Shown here: in pieces, positions 1 to 13,055 of the stretch
Numbering within the stretch: the stretch's first letter is position 1
Layout: the number at the start of each line of letters is the position of its first letter
From: Circinella umbellata
Lineage: Eukaryota; Mucoromycota; Mucoromycetes; Mucorales; Lichtheimiaceae
NCBI GenBank assembly: GCA_025093555.1
Contig: JAIWNF010000011.1
Coordinates: forward strand, 558,001-622,000
DNA length: 64,000 bases
Direction: 5' to 3'
Notes under the pieces: generated by a model
The model's database searches: none
The model's input: the letters and a program-made list of their open reading frames with translations, nothing else
What the model was told of the DNA's origin: nothing
Program-made: the position numbers and the translations under genes

Positions 1-1
1 A

Positions 2-1798
2 CCAAAGAGCATTGTACTTCGTGATCCAAATGAACAAATTAAAGTCAAGGAAGTGGGAACCTATGAATTGCTTGATGTAGAGGATATGGTATGTACAGGT
101 GATGCCTTACCTCCTACTTATTCTGTTCGCTGGATTGATAAACCCCGATTGACCATTGTGGAAGATTTGGTTACAGAACGAGCTGATGGCGTTTATGAAC
201 GAAGAGCTGTCTGTGAAGGCGTTAATGATGCCGTTGATATACAATTTATTGGTAAGCAACATTACAGACAAAACAATAAAATGTGGATCTATTTGTTTTT
301 TTTTCTTTTATTTCTCGTTCTTCGTGGTATCTATGTTATGTGTATATGCTAATAATGACATGTACAATTTTAGGCCATGGACCTTACTATTGCTCTTATG
401 ATCAATCCCGTATCCCTACTGGGCATCGTAGTTCCGTATCCCTTGGTTCTAATGAAATCCGTTCAGGTTTAACCAAGAATTGGATTGGGTTACAGACACA
501 AGAAAGTGGCAAATACAAGTATACCTTTAACAAGATTGCCGATCAACGGTACTCTGATCCATTCAAATTATCACCTCCTTTAGTTTTGGAACAAATTGTT
601 CACCCTACTCCCTCTGTAAAATTCCAATCCAAGTCAAGATATGCACGCACAGTATGTGTAGGTGATACATTTAACTCAGATGATATTGGTGCTATTTGGT
701 TGGAATTGAAGGGTCAAGCACCATTCTCTATCCGACTTGGTTTGAAGCATAAATCAGAACTTTATGGAAAAACAATTCAATTGGATGACATTAATTCAAA
801 TAAGTTCAAGTTGGAATTGAATGATGAAGTAGCAACACCAGGACATTATGATTTGCAACTTTTGGATGTAAGAGATGGTAATGGATGTTCTGATCAAGCA
901 AGTGGACCTGATTCTGTATTATCCATTGAAGCACAAGATATTGCTACCATCGTACCTGCTGAATCATGTGCTGAGCATTGTGTTGGCGATACTCTTGAAT
1001 ATAGTTTATCGGGTGTTGGACCTTTTACTATTTGTACGCATAATTTTTTTTTGTTGGTTTGCTGATTTGTTCATGTAAATGAATGAATATAAGTGTCATT
1101 ATAACCGTCGACTTAATTGAATTTTTATTTTATTTTATAGCATATCGATTCAATGATCGTAACGAAAAGATCAAGGCACAAACTTCTAGGCTTACTATGC
1201 TCGCAGATAAACCTGGCAATCTCACTATTGTTTCTGTGGGAGATCAACGAAATAAGTGTCGCTCTTTCCCTAAGGATATGACCAAGATTATTCATGAAAT
1301 TCCATCTTCATTTGTCAGTGGTGGCAAGGAAATTATTGAGAATATTCAAGAAGGTAAAAAAAAAGCAAATCAAATCAAATCAAATCATTTAATCCAACTT
1401 AATTCAATCGATGAATGGGGAACTCTTTCTCAATAATTTCATTTTTTTTGTATCATTTCATAGGTGATATGGTTCAGGCTGTAGTAGACCTTGTTGGTGT
1501 CCCACCTTTTGATTTTGAATGGCAACGAAGTGAAGCTATTTGGGATACTCACAGAAAACGATACTTCAAAGGAAGCGTCATTGAAAGTCATACAGTACAC
1601 AATGTGGAAGGACATCAATATCGCATTAATACATCAACTGAAGGAATCATTGAGGTAAAAAGAAAAATCACACATAGAAAAATTTTCATGACAACGACGG
1701 CATAAATATCAGTGATTAATTCATATTATATTTATTATTATTCTTAGGTTACAAGAATTAAAGATCAATTCTGCCATTACCCACGTCCTCCATTGTGA
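2..1798 (+). CDS. POM152: Nucleoporin POM152 homologue, 3' part (partial)
   Basis: C-terminal 454 residues of a nuclear-pore membrane-ring protein; the gene starts outside the window. Exons 2-251, 374-1033, 1141-1353, 1464-1654 and 1748-1798 join in phase through GT-AG introns of about 93-122 nt, and TGA ends at 1798. The visible part is a string of beta-rich, Ig-like luminal repeats with paired cysteines (for example CSYDQSR, RTVCVGD, CAEHCVGD, CRSFPKD) and ends in FCHYPRPPL, as in fungal POM152 proteins, whose large C-terminal domain lies in the perinuclear space. The N-terminal pore-side region and membrane segment are not visible. The next gene is convergent, with its stop at 2103. Assignment is by recognition of family sequence, with no alignment run; confidence is high for family, slightly lower for exact splice sites. 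Confidence 0.87.
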
Positions 1799-2102
1799 TA
1801 AAAAAAGAAACTTTATCAATCCCCCAACCATTATTATTATTTTATACACACAAAATATATATACACATATATACTTAGCACACAAACACATACATTCACA
1901 CAACAGTAACAACCATGACAACCCATAACAGCGATAACGAAAAATATATTTAAAAAAAAAGACATTCCAATGTAAATAATAAAAACAAAGTGGCTTCATT
2001 GCCAGAAAAGATATATACAATATAAGTTTTTTTTTTTTTTTTGCTTTTTCTTAAAGAAAGAACCATTTGATAATAACTTGTGTTTTTCTTTAGAAGGAGG
2101 GA

Positions 2103-2607
2103 CTAAAATTTCCTTCTATGATGATGATGAGGATTAGGACTGGGTGGCATACTAGGTAAAATTGGCATTGATGCTGATGATCGTGGTCTAAAACCTTCAG
2201 ATTCTCGAATTTGTTCAGATGGTGTAAATGTTCTTGCGGGATGTAGATAAGCTGTTAAAGGTTTATGAAGAATTGTATTATTATTATTATTATTATGCTC
2301 TTGTGGAACTTGATTTGCAATATCTTCAAGATGGTTATTGTAATTATCACGTTTCAATTGTTGATCTAATAAAAGCGGCATGGAACCTGTTGGGTTTGGT
2401 ACAATGTGGGGTCGATGAGATGTGTTATTATAACCTGAACGGTCGCTACCTTCAGATAACATGTTGCCCATCTTATATTATATAGAGTAGTAATGAAAAA
2501 GAAGGAATAAGCTATTGTGTTTCTAATATATAGTTGAATGAATACGTATTTACCTTTCGAAAAGTCGTGTCGGGAAATCGATAAGCTGATGTTGAACGAT
2601 CTGATGA

Positions 2608-2644
<37 letters not shown>

Positions 2645-3877
2645 GCTACCACTTTAAAACCAGTAGCTGTACTTCTTGAAGTGGCAAGTTTCGATTGTAA
2701 AGAATTCTATACGTGATAATTTAAATTTAATAATCACTAAACTATGAAATGAGAATAGAGACAAAAAAGAAACATTCTATTACTTGATGATGGCTCAAAT
2801 CAGTATAGATCATGTAACTGATATATGCATGAAGAGCATTTCGTTTTATCCTTGGAAGTTGCTTTGGATTATAATTTCCGAGATCAGGCATAGGCTGATT
2901 TTGGTAAGATCCCATTACTAGACTATGTTTCGTAAAACGTTCTGCAGTCTATTTTTTTGAGAGAACTTTAACATTTTTTTTTTGCTGTTGCTAATCATCT
3001 TATTATATATACCTGCGAATATGTCGTTTTATCGTTTGAGTTAAAAGCTGCATGTACTGGTTCTTGTCCGCTGTTTACATAAAAAGAAAAAGGATAAGAA
3101 ACGTTTTACATGTTAAGATATTTTTTGTTTTGATTATAAATAATTTCTTACATGGCACTAGTAGCTTTTGGTGTAGATCTTTCTGAGGCACGCGTATTCA
3201 TTTCACTATGGCGATATTCCGTCATGGTTGGGGATTCATAGCCTCTACCTGAAGTATTTTGCTATTTTTTTTTATTGTTGCCATGACAAAGATTTAGAAT
3301 ACTACATTCAATATTTTACATTATTCATCATATACTGTACAGGATTATGTAAGTAATATACCTTTTGTTGACATGATGTTGATATACGTAAATCAGGTTT
3401 TGTATCTAAGCATTTTGAAATAGTAAAAGAATAATAATGATGAGAATAATTAAAAAAAACAATAGATGAAACAATAATAAAAAGGCAGTTTTTTTTTTAC
3501 CAAGTAAGTTGTGAATTGACATTGAACGAGCCTAGCATAATAGTAAAAGTGGAACACAAGAAACCATAGCAACATATAAAGAAATATTAAAATTTACAAT
3601 AAAAAAGAGAGAGAGAAAACCAGAAAGAAAGAGATAAAGGTTTGATTTATAATCTCTTTACCGAAGAAGGTCTTATTGTTTCTTGAGTAGAAGTGTGACG
3701 GTAGTGAGAGGAATAACTAGCCACAGGGATTAAAATTGATCCAGCTTCAGCGTCGTCGCGATCAATATCCATACGTCTCTGTTGTTCGTTTTGTTGTTCT
3801 CGTTGTTGTCGTTCATTACTAGACGATAAACGAGCACGATCGTTATTATTCCAACCACGACCATTGCTATTCTCCAT
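2103..3877 (-). CDS. Asn/Ser-rich hypothetical protein, eight exons
   Basis: Not recognised. Exons in transcript order 3877-3662, 3531-3501, 3405-3362, 3261-3152, 3070-3013, 2948-2784, 2706-2554 and 2471-2103 all join in phase and give 381 aa starting MENSNGRGW. Two exons are very short (31 and 44 nt). The protein is mostly disordered: an Arg/Gln-rich N-terminus, the segment ARSMSIHNLL across the first exon junction, a more ordered stretch near residues 190-220 (PRIKRNALHAYISYMIYTDL), a 12-residue Asn run encoded by an ATT/AAT microsatellite, and a His/Pro-rich tail. SIHNLL-like short motifs and poly-Asn occur in fungal transcriptional regulators, so a nuclear regulatory role is possible but unproven. 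It converges on POM152. The exon phasing strongly supports a real gene; the function is open. Confidence 0.7.
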
Positions 3878-6096
3878 TTTAATAATGTCTGACGGTATTC
3901 TCGACCTTGCAAAAAAAAACTTTTTTTTATGAAATGAATGTTAAACTTTTTTGATCAATAAAAATAATATTAAAAAAAGGTCAAAAATAAAAGACTCAAG
4001 AAAGAAGTGGGTGAGAAAGAAAGAAAAAGTGAAAGAGAGAAAAAAAGCAAAAAGAAAAGCGAAACTAATATAAAGCGAGAAGAATAATAAAAGAAGGAAA
4101 CTCACAGCACCACCAGAATAACATTGTGTGTGTGTGTGTGTGTGTGCGTTGTTTAGTTATAGGGACAATTGCAGTGGGTAGAGTGACACAAAAAGAGAAA
4201 AGGTCAATGTGTATGGATGCGATCTCATGAACTAAAACAGAAAACAAAATTTTCTTGCAGGCTTTAAGTAATATCATATCATTATCCATGTAAGTTTTGT
4301 TTCCCCTCGAGAAAAAAAAAACCCTTTTCCACTCTCCTTAATCGCACCATCTCGATATAATAATATATACTATAGCGTATCGTTCATTTTATTATTCTAC
4401 AAAAATAAGTATTATATGCAGCTTCATCTTTTCTACACTTTTGTTACACCGAGGTACAGTAGAAAAGGGGGTCATCTGCATCAATTTATTCTAATGTCGT
4501 CATCTGACCCAGCCAAAATGCGACCTTTTCTTTTTTACTAGGTTTTTCTGTAGAGTTGTAGCTGTTTTGCTTAGAGGAATCGTTTATTGCCATCATCTTT
4601 TAATGCCTATGCTTATTGTTTTTATTTCTTTTCTTTTTCTTTTTGCAACGAGTACGCGTAGGTAAACTCTATTGTTTAACAGACAAAAAAAAACAGCTAA
4701 TGATATGAAAAACTATTGACTGTACGTACTATACTTTATTTTATGATTAAGCACTAATTCTAACGTGTAAACATTAAGAAGATGAAGCGATAGGTAAAAT
4801 CACTATCGATACTGTAAAATATGTCTTTGGGGCGGAAACTCGGCGAACTAACCATATATTTAACTCTTGTAAATTCATACTATTTCGTTATGCTACCAAG
4901 CTTATTAGAATAAGATCATTATTTTTTTTTCTCCGTTTCTCAAAACTGATGAACTCATAAAAGAAGTTTTATCTGTGTTAAAACTTATTGGGTTATTATC
5001 AGATCATCAGGATCATTATCGATTCTTTACTACTTTTTTTGAGGATTTTAGATCAAGAAGGGGGTGGTTGGGGCTTAGTAGTAAATTAACATGAAGAAAC
5101 ATACTCTAGCAAATCACATATTCTTCTAAATGTATTCTATACTTAAAGAAAAGAATCATAACAATATTCTTCGAATTATCATGATAAAGGTGGCTATTTT
5201 ACTACGTATCTATCAAGAGAACGAGTTTAAATATAAAACAGGAACATATAATATATGTTTGCTTGCTGCAAACAAAAGTATCACCATTAAACTTTATCAT
5301 ATGCTTTTGTAATATAGCATAAGTACATGGAACTAAAATAAAATTAATAAAAATAGAAGTCTGTTCGTTGCACAGCACAGCATTCATTCCTGAATTGATA
5401 ACCTCCATACATTGTGATCCATAAGAGAAGGCCTATCATTAATTATTACATACCCATATTAGAAATACTTCTTAAGAAGTGTTACCCTATATAGAAAGCT
5501 TCTCCTGAATGAAAGTCGAAATAATATTATTACCACATATTATTTTATAAGGTTATTGCTATACCAAAGAAAATAAACTTTTTTTTTTTTTGCAATATTC
5601 CTCCGAAGTTGATAATAAGGCTACCGATCTAACTCCTTTATTGTATTTCTGGTTCTTTTACATTTTCTTTTCTTTTCAGGAAAAACACCAGATTCAAAGA
5701 AAAGGAATCAAAACGATTAAGAAAACAACATTCATTTTCATAAAAAAAACTACCCTACGATTCATTATCGTAAATGATTCTTATTCAGTCAAAAAATAAA
5801 AACAGCTCCTTTTTTTACAAAGCAAAAGCCAAATATATATATGTATATTTTATTTATAGGAAAAAAAAATAATGTGTGTGTGTATGTATATATAATGATA
5901 TATTTATATAATTTCAACAAGTTTGTAAATGAAAAGATGATAATAGCATACGTAAAAAAAAATAACAGAAAAAAAGTGAAAATGGAGCAGAAAATTTACA
6001 GTTACAAAAAGCGTCTTTTTTTTCTTAAAAAAAAGTAGACACACACCCTCCCGAAAAAAAAAAAATTATAAATATGTGTTATACACATGTACTTCT
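3878..6096. other. Intergenic, no gene seen
   Basis: About 2.2 kb between the starts/ends of the hypothetical Asn-rich gene and the antiporter gene. It is A/T-rich with homopolymer runs, a (TG)n microsatellite near 4124-4147 and many short open frames that lack phased splice sites or recognisable protein sequence. The promoter and 5' leader of the Asn-rich gene should lie in 3878-4400, where purine-rich and pyrimidine-rich tracts are seen. No tRNA or repeat family was recognised. Confidence 0.5.
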
Positions 6097-8424
6097 TTAT
6101 CCACTGATTGTAGTTGCTGGATGGAACCAGAATGCCATAGCAATAATTGTATACGATGCCTATTATTATTCAATTAAAGAATATATTTGTTATAAGTTTC
6201 TCTGATAAACCTTCATTATAATTATCCATTGTCATAAAATAAAAAACTAATACTCACTAAAAGTAAAGTTCCTTCTAGCCAATTAGAACGACCATCTTGA
6301 ATTAAATAGTTAACAATCAGTACACTTGAAAATAATACAACGGTTTCGAAATCTTCAAAGAAAAGGCTCATGGGTTGACCAAAGATCCAGCCAGCAATAA
6401 CAAGAACAGGAGTGACAAACAACCCAATTTGAAGAGAAGATGAAACAGCAATATTGATACTTAAGTTCATCTTATTCTTCATAGCAAATGTAACTGAACT
6501 GACATGTTCGGCAGCACTGATTATTAATAGTTATTATATTGATGTTAATAAAGTTACAATTAGTCTCCCAATCCGCCAACCATTATTATCCAGAAAAATT
6601 AAATTCGATTACTTACTTTCCAATGATTGGAAGAAGAATGACACCGACAAAAGTTTCATTAACTTCCCATGATTCAACAACACCCTCAATACTATTATGA
6701 TTAATATGCAAAGTGACGTTAGTACAGAAAAAACGTGGCATTAAAAATAAACTCTATTTATTTATTTCACTTACGCTCCGACAAGGAAATCTGCATGGAT
6801 GGCAACAAGACCTGCAATGACTACCAAGCTGAAACAAATAGCACATGCTTTTATCAGTTTCTACTATCATTTTTCCTTGTTCCAACTTTTTTTTTATCTT
6901 CGTTTCACACAAAAATCACCATTATATCCCATTAGTCATACAATTATATAAAAACTTACGAAAAAACAGAGAAACCGATAGTAGTTTGAGGTTCTTCATC
7001 ATCGTCATCTTCATCACCAGCATCATACTAGATTAACGAAAAAAAAGAAAATATTATAGGGCGCATTTTTTAGTATATACGATCGATTAGGTGGGGGGCT
7101 TCTGCGACTAAATAAACAAAAAAGCATTAAAATCTTTTTTTGATTCCTTACCAAAGCACGATGAGTTTTGAGCTAAATTATATAATGCATAACAACAACT
7201 TTTAGTTAAATACACGTTTCCTTTTTGCCATGTGAATCAAAGGGCCTTCCTTTTATAGACGAAAAAAAAACTTACCTGGAATAAAAGAGAAAGTCCATAG
7301 ACAACTAACAACACTAATGCCGTTCCGTGACTTAAGTTCAAAATTCCAATTTCAGCTTCTTCAGCAGTATCAGCAGTTGCACTGAAAGCAGCAGGGACAA
7401 GAAGTGAAAGAGTGGTGAGGGCCAATAACGAAGATGACGTTTGAGCAGCTTTTATAAAACAATTAGGATAATACATAATCATATATTAAATTAGTATTAT
7501 TATTATACCCTGTGATGAAATTAAAATCTCTTTATAGTCATGGGTATCTCTTGCATATACATCCGCTTATATATATCTATGTAAGGTATGTGGCAATAGC
7601 AATAATAAAATAAAAGTATATCTCACCTGTCATGCTAAACTGCTGATCAATACGGCTAACACCTCCGAGTAAGAAAGAAAATCCAAGAACCTGAAAACAT
7701 AAATAAACGTACGATTATTATAATTATAATTAGATTGACTGACGTAGTAATTGAGAAAGAAAAGAAGAGACAGGCCTTACCAATAAGATATTAGACAAGA
7801 TTGAGCCCATGACAGAAGCTAAAAATATAATGTAATATATTAGACATGTATGTGTGTGTGTGTGTGTGTGGCGGGAAAACAATAGCAACTTTTGAAGTAG
7901 TACTACTTCAACACCTCATTCCGCCTCCCCTTTCCTTTTGGATATTCGGCAACATGAAATGTAACACAAACCTTGAACTACGCGAATTAATCCATCTTTA
8001 AGAGCAATGACACCAAGAATAAGTTCAACAACATTTCCAAAGGTGGCGTTTAGTAAAGCACCCACTGTAGATCCAGACATAAGTGCCAATTCCTCAGTTG
8101 CTATTCAACAAAATAACCATTATTAATAAAACGAAATACGTAATAATTTTTAAAATTGGATTTGATAATAATGAAAAATTATAAGAGTCTCGTACCAAAA
8201 CCAAGGAGCTTTGCCAAAGGCATGATAGCGATGAAATTAAGTGTGAATACCCAAGTTGCAGAAGCACCAGAATATGAAAAGAAAAGAGCGATAGGGATAA
8301 ATATACAGGTGACATTGAATTTAGATGACAGAACAAGTGCTCTAAAAGATGAAATGTGGGTTGGCTTTCCATGGGATACATGTCCCGAAGTATGGCCTAA
8401 AAGTGGTGCATTTTCGTTATTCAT
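6097..8424 (-). CDS. VCX1: Vacuolar Ca2+/H+ antiporter (CAX/VCX1 type)
   Basis: Membrane exchanger that moves cytosolic Ca2+ into the vacuole against protons. Ten exons join in phase: 8424-8196, 8100-7972, 7818-7781, 7690-7627, 7448-7276, 7027-6960, 6828-6775, 6691-6617, 6516-6258 and 6159-6097, giving 383 aa. Family hallmarks are both alpha-repeat motifs, [17 protein letters not shown] in exon 2 and [18 protein letters not shown] across exons 8-9, with many hydrophobic segments between them and an acidic loop ([11 protein letters not shown]) between the two halves, where CAX proteins carry their acidic linker. Length is slightly below the usual 400-420 aa. The N-terminus is short and begins [11 protein letters not shown], with an acidic/dileucine-like APLL that could act in vacuolar sorting (inference). 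The next upstream 4 kb carry no recognised gene. Confidence 0.9.
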
Positions 8425-11400
8425 GGTAGTTAAAAGATCAATTTTTGAGAATTGAAATAAAAAATATGAAGAAGAGAGAGAGAGAACAAAAAAAAAGAGG
8501 ATGAATAAAAATAAAAGAAAGATAATGAAAAGAAAGAAATGAAAGAAAGGATAATAAACAATGAAAAACAGTTGTTTACAAATACTTAAAGACAGTGTTA
8601 TATAGAACTTTCGGGTAGAAGATTTGTCTCGTGTTTAATAAATTGAAAGGTATGTTGTGTTGTGGCGGTAAACTTAGTACGGTATCTATGCAACAATTTA
8701 ATAATAATAATCAGACATAGAAGACCAATATAAGCGATATAGTGTGATACTCTATTATTATTTTCTTATTTCATAAATTGTATTTTTCTTGGCTTTAAGG
8801 CATCGTTATTAACCTCAAGAAAAATTAACAAACTATTACTAACTAATTTACTCGTTAATGTTTATTAATAAATTTATATTTTCGAAAAGAAAAAAATATC
8901 TTTTCTTTTCCACGTTGGAACTTTCTTTATGCATAGAAATGGGACATGGTGTTATGATTGTTTACTGGATCAAACACAGCAGGGGGTAAAAAAAAGTGAA
9001 GTACTTTAGTATCAATAGAAAGATAGTTTCGGGTGTTGTTTCATAATAAATAATAATAATAATAAGTTGTTTGCACGACGATAAATAGAAGCTTTTTTTT
9101 TTCGCAAACATAGTATCACATGGATGAAGCCCTTTTCTTTTTTTTTTCTATAATGTCTTGTATTATCTTTAATGAAATATTGATATTCAAGATATGGCAT
9201 CATTTGATATTGAGATCTTCTTTTTGATTTTTATATGATTAGCTTAATCTCTTGTTTCTACGGTAATATTATTTAAGCAGATATTATTACAGCTTACTGT
9301 CTAATTATAGTGCGTTAAGAAAAAATCTTAATGCCTATAGATTAAAGCCAAGATTTAAAGGAGACGAAATCAGGCATATAAATAACCACTAAAGGTACGT
9401 TAATTTTTGATGATTATTAAAAACTGCATGTCGGTTGATCATATTGGGTAGAGCAATTTTCATCTATTGAAATAACTTTTTTTTTTCATAAAATGATTAT
9501 TTATTGTTGTTGTCGTTATTGGCCCTCAACTTTTTTAAAAAAAGGGGACTTGCGTAACAAACAAAACCGTTGTTTCTTAAAAAAAGGACGCCTTCATGTC
9601 TTTGCATAATATTATAAACCCGATTGAATTAAATATAAACAAGAGTGGAGTCAAGAATGTTCTTGATACACCACAAACTAACATATTATAACTGCATTTT
9701 TCTTTCTATTGAGTAATTTTTACGCTTATATTTTTCCCAACAACTTGTTGATAACAATAACATTACTTTGTTTGCATAACTATTATACTTGAACTGACGA
9801 TAACGACTACGAATTATTTATTATTAAACTTTCTTTTAATGCTGTTGTATACATACGTAGATATTTTTTTAGCAAATTATATATATAATAAAAATATATA
9901 TTCTATATTATTTTCTTAAACAATAAGATATTAGTATTAGATGGACGACCTGTACCTGAGCTAGAAGTGATGAAATCAAAAATGTCATCTCTCTCGCTCG
10001 AAAATTGGGAAAAATACAGAAGTAGTTGGGTTCTGTTTATCAAGTTGCTAGGATCCGCTGATCGTTCAGATTGAAGTAGATCTTTTAATATTTATTCTTT
10101 TGCTTCTAATGCTGAGCTTATTTATAACCCTATATATAGGAGGATGAATGTTTCCAACAAGTTCTTCAAAGGTAAAGAAAGCTCCCTCCCTAATCTCTCG
10201 GCCCCTTCGGGGTCTTGAAAAATCGACTTTGAAACGTGGGCTGATTTCAAGATAAAGATCATTATTCTTGGCTTTAATATATTTACTGAAAAAATTGTTT
10301 CGTTTTTCAGATCTTATACGTATTTTACCAATTACTTTGCTTTATTTCATGATCTACTAAGCAATCATTTTATATGGAATGAAGATGTAACTTGTTATTT
10401 AAAATAATAATATAATAATGGAAATCTTCAAAACAATTTTATTTCATACTACTACACCAATAAATAGTACTACAACCCCTATCTAATATATAAAAACACC
10501 ACAATAATTAAATAAGAGCTACACAGTTTTCATAATGATGACTGTTTCTCTCCATCCCTCTCTCTCTCACTCTCACACACACACACACACACACACTTAC
10601 TTACTTAATTACTCGAGTATTTACCTCTCATAAAAATGGGATTATTATTGTAATAATAGCATTTTATAATAAATAACACAACTAATTACTATATACTATA
10701 AAAACACAATCTCATATATTAAATTTTGATTATTGATTGACAGTGAGTTATAATTTTTATCTACGATATACACAATAGTCATAAAAATAACTTAAATAAA
10801 TTGATGATACTGATAGATAATTTTGTAGAGATAAATAACACAAAAGATAGTATGTATTGTTAAACATACCTTTTTCCTCGTGTCCTCATAACGTATATAG
10901 TTTGTGATATAGGTCGTATACTTTATAATTGTTTTGAAAAACATTTTCAGGATGACGTGAATCACCAATTATTTTTACTTTATTTTGCTTAATTGTGGTT
11001 ATATGTAGTAATCGCAGCAGTATCATGGCGTTTCTTATCTTTTTTTATTTGGTAAAAATTGGAGGATCAGCTATTTGGAACTAAAATAGCTGTCGAAAGC
11101 TTATTGAGTATGTTCACAAAAAATAACAATACATACATATTATGTTTCTTATAATTACGGTATTGATATTTATATATAAAGTACGTACATGTTTGGAGTC
11201 TTTCTTATATATGAGTACATGTTTCTCATAATGTAAATAAAAACTTTATGTGGACTCTAACTGTAAAATAAAAATAATAGTGGAGGATTTTTAATACGTA
11301 TCATAATCTACCATTCAATTTATGATAGACTAAAGAAAAATAGAACATACAGCTCTATTGATTCTTTTTATTTATATTTATCATCTCAAATACGTAGCCA

Positions 11401-12668
11401 TCATTAAACTTATAAAATGCTATGTTGATAAAGATTCTTACATATATATGTCTAGTACCATATGAACAAAAAAAATATTACTACATACTTGAATAACAGA
11501 GAAAATATTTTCTCATAAAACAGCAGTTATATAATATATAGCAACAAAGGAATTTAAGAAAAAGTAAAGTTTGTCATTAAAAAAAGGTTTTCATAAGAAT
11601 ATGCTTAATTATTAATTTATTAAACTAGAAATAAAACAAATATAAGCAGTAGTACTACGTAGTACATACAGTTACTATTGAAACATAAAGTAAGAGGACA
11701 CTGGCTTGATGAAATATTGATAATAATAATGATTATTAAGTATTGTGGCTACTAACCGATATATCAATGTATTCCTATTGTTGATCGTATTATAACAAGT
11801 AGTTATGTCATAGAACTATGCAACTATAAAAGTATTTTTATTTTACTCTGTGCATTACTTGCTTTCTATGAGGTAATACGTAAGCTGGTGGCATATTTTT
11901 TTGACTGAGCATTCGCGCAGGAGCTGCATTACGTACTGATGATTTACATATATTCTATTACAGCTATGAATAAGATAACAAGATAATATAAATAAAATGT
12001 TTTATTTTTCTCGGTTGAATTAAAGCTTTTGTTACTCATACTTTGTTATTCACTTTTCTCCTTTATAATAAATACTTAATATAGGATAATTAGAAAGTAC
12101 GTAGAAAGAACATGTTACAATTTATTAGTGTAAGAGTGATATAAATACGTAAAAATATTGAGCAGACACATAATACCGCCTACGGAATCATGATAAAATA
12201 AATAATAGCTATCTTTTTTAATCGAATGCATAACTATACAACACAAACATACGTACTATTTATACTAAAGCGAAAAAAACAGATTAGATTTGTACATATC
12301 ATATAAGCCGCCTACGTAGTACATCTCGTTATTTTTTATGAGTATATATTGTAAACAAATTTCAGCTGATTTGAATAGCAGTACTTAATAAAAATGATAG
12401 ACGAAATAATACCCTAACCTAAATATATAATATATGTATTACTTATTAGCGATAAGGTAAAATGTAATTGTACATACGTACATAGCATTTGGTGGTATAC
12501 AAAGACCCTCAGTTAGTAAAAGTCTTAATGAACTTTATGCATAGTATTTGTCGTCTGTAGATGGCCGATAAACAGCTAAAAAACAGAAATTATTATCCTA
12601 CTAGTAGATGGTCAAAGCATTTTATTCCTCTTTCTCTAAACTCGATTTTTTTAACCCTATATTGAAAA
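8425..12668. other. Gene-poor A/T-rich spacer
   Basis: About 4.2 kb without a supported protein gene. It holds ATT/ATA microsatellites, a (CA)n run at about 10576-10598, many TACGTA words and one distinctly less A/T-rich patch near 10180-10255, listed separately. No transposase, inverted terminal repeats or tRNA boxes were recognised. The first few hundred bases are the presumed promoter of the antiporter gene. The long spacer stands out because most other neighbours are 75-500 bp apart. Confidence 0.5.
10198..10251 (+). ncRNA. Candidate structured RNA: two adjacent hairpins
   Basis: Within the gene-poor spacer a local GC-rich patch folds on paper into a six-pair hairpin, 10200-10205 with 10209-10214 (GGCCCC/GGGGTC, loop TTC), directly followed by a seven-pair stem, 10214-10220 with 10245-10251 (CTTGAAA/TTTCAAG), enclosing 24 nt. 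The two stems share base 10214 as written, so one closing pair must yield. Adjacent paired stems in an A/T-rich desert are what a small nuclear or nucleolar RNA could look like. It does not match U1, U2, U4, U5 or U6 as far as can be judged by eye, the strand is arbitrary, and no promoter or end is defined. Low confidence. Confidence 0.2.
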
Positions 12669-13055
12669 ATGAGGCTTTCTTCTTCTGCTCAACTGTTAAG
12701 CCTTTGGAAGTTAAACTCATTACTATTGCTCATGGTACATCTTCGTCCGTCGATGATTCATACCAGCAAAGTTACCAAGGTGATTATCACCGCTGGATGT
12801 AAATTTTCATTTATTTATTTTTCTTTAATCAGAACACTCATAGCAATAGTTGTAGTAGACTATTATATAAGTAGTGTGAAACAAGAATAATAATATATCT
12901 TCGTTGTGTATATAGTGAGCTCATAGGAATTGATATCTGAATTTATTTTTACAGTGAATCAATGTTTCCCTCGATCTTGTGTTTCTGGCGGATGCTGTTC
13001 AGGTAATTGTGATTATTGGTGCCGCGTCTGTGGTATATCCTCCTACGTTTGTTAA
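12669..13055 (+). CDS. Candidate small cysteine-rich peptide, two exons
   Basis: Predicted from exons 12669-12798 and 12955-13055 (donor GTAAAT, acceptor TTTTTACAG, phases match), 76 aa with a TAA stop. Exon 2 encodes eight cysteines in about 30 residues: C47-x4-C52-x4-CC57/58-x3-C62-x3-C66-x2-C69-x6-C76. The spacing C-C-CC-C-C resembles disulfide-knot peptides, with one extra pair. The exon 1 product starts MRLSSSAQLL and holds a hydrophobic stretch (LNSLLLLMVHL, about residues 15-25) that could be a signal peptide, although its cleavage site is not canonical. AATAAA lies at 13178-13183. Secretion and disulfide bonding are inference, and no known family was recognised. Exon 1 overlaps another open frame (12608-12802), so the start is the weakest part. 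Confidence 0.38.

Noticed and set aside
5590..6038. Two plus-strand open frames rich in Lys/Phe/Ile
   Set aside because: They follow A- and T-runs, have no recognisable sequence and no phased introns; the antiporter gene ends just beyond on the other strand.
9965..10070. Possible box C/D snoRNA (TGATGA at about 9969 and CTGA at about 10059)
   Set aside because: No terminal stem between the flanks and no matching inner boxes; the boxes are short enough to occur by chance.
12608..12802. Alternative 64-codon frame overlapping exon 1 of the cysteine-rich peptide
   Set aside because: Its phase at the GTAAAT donor does not continue into the cysteine frame of exon 2, and it lacks a signal-like start.
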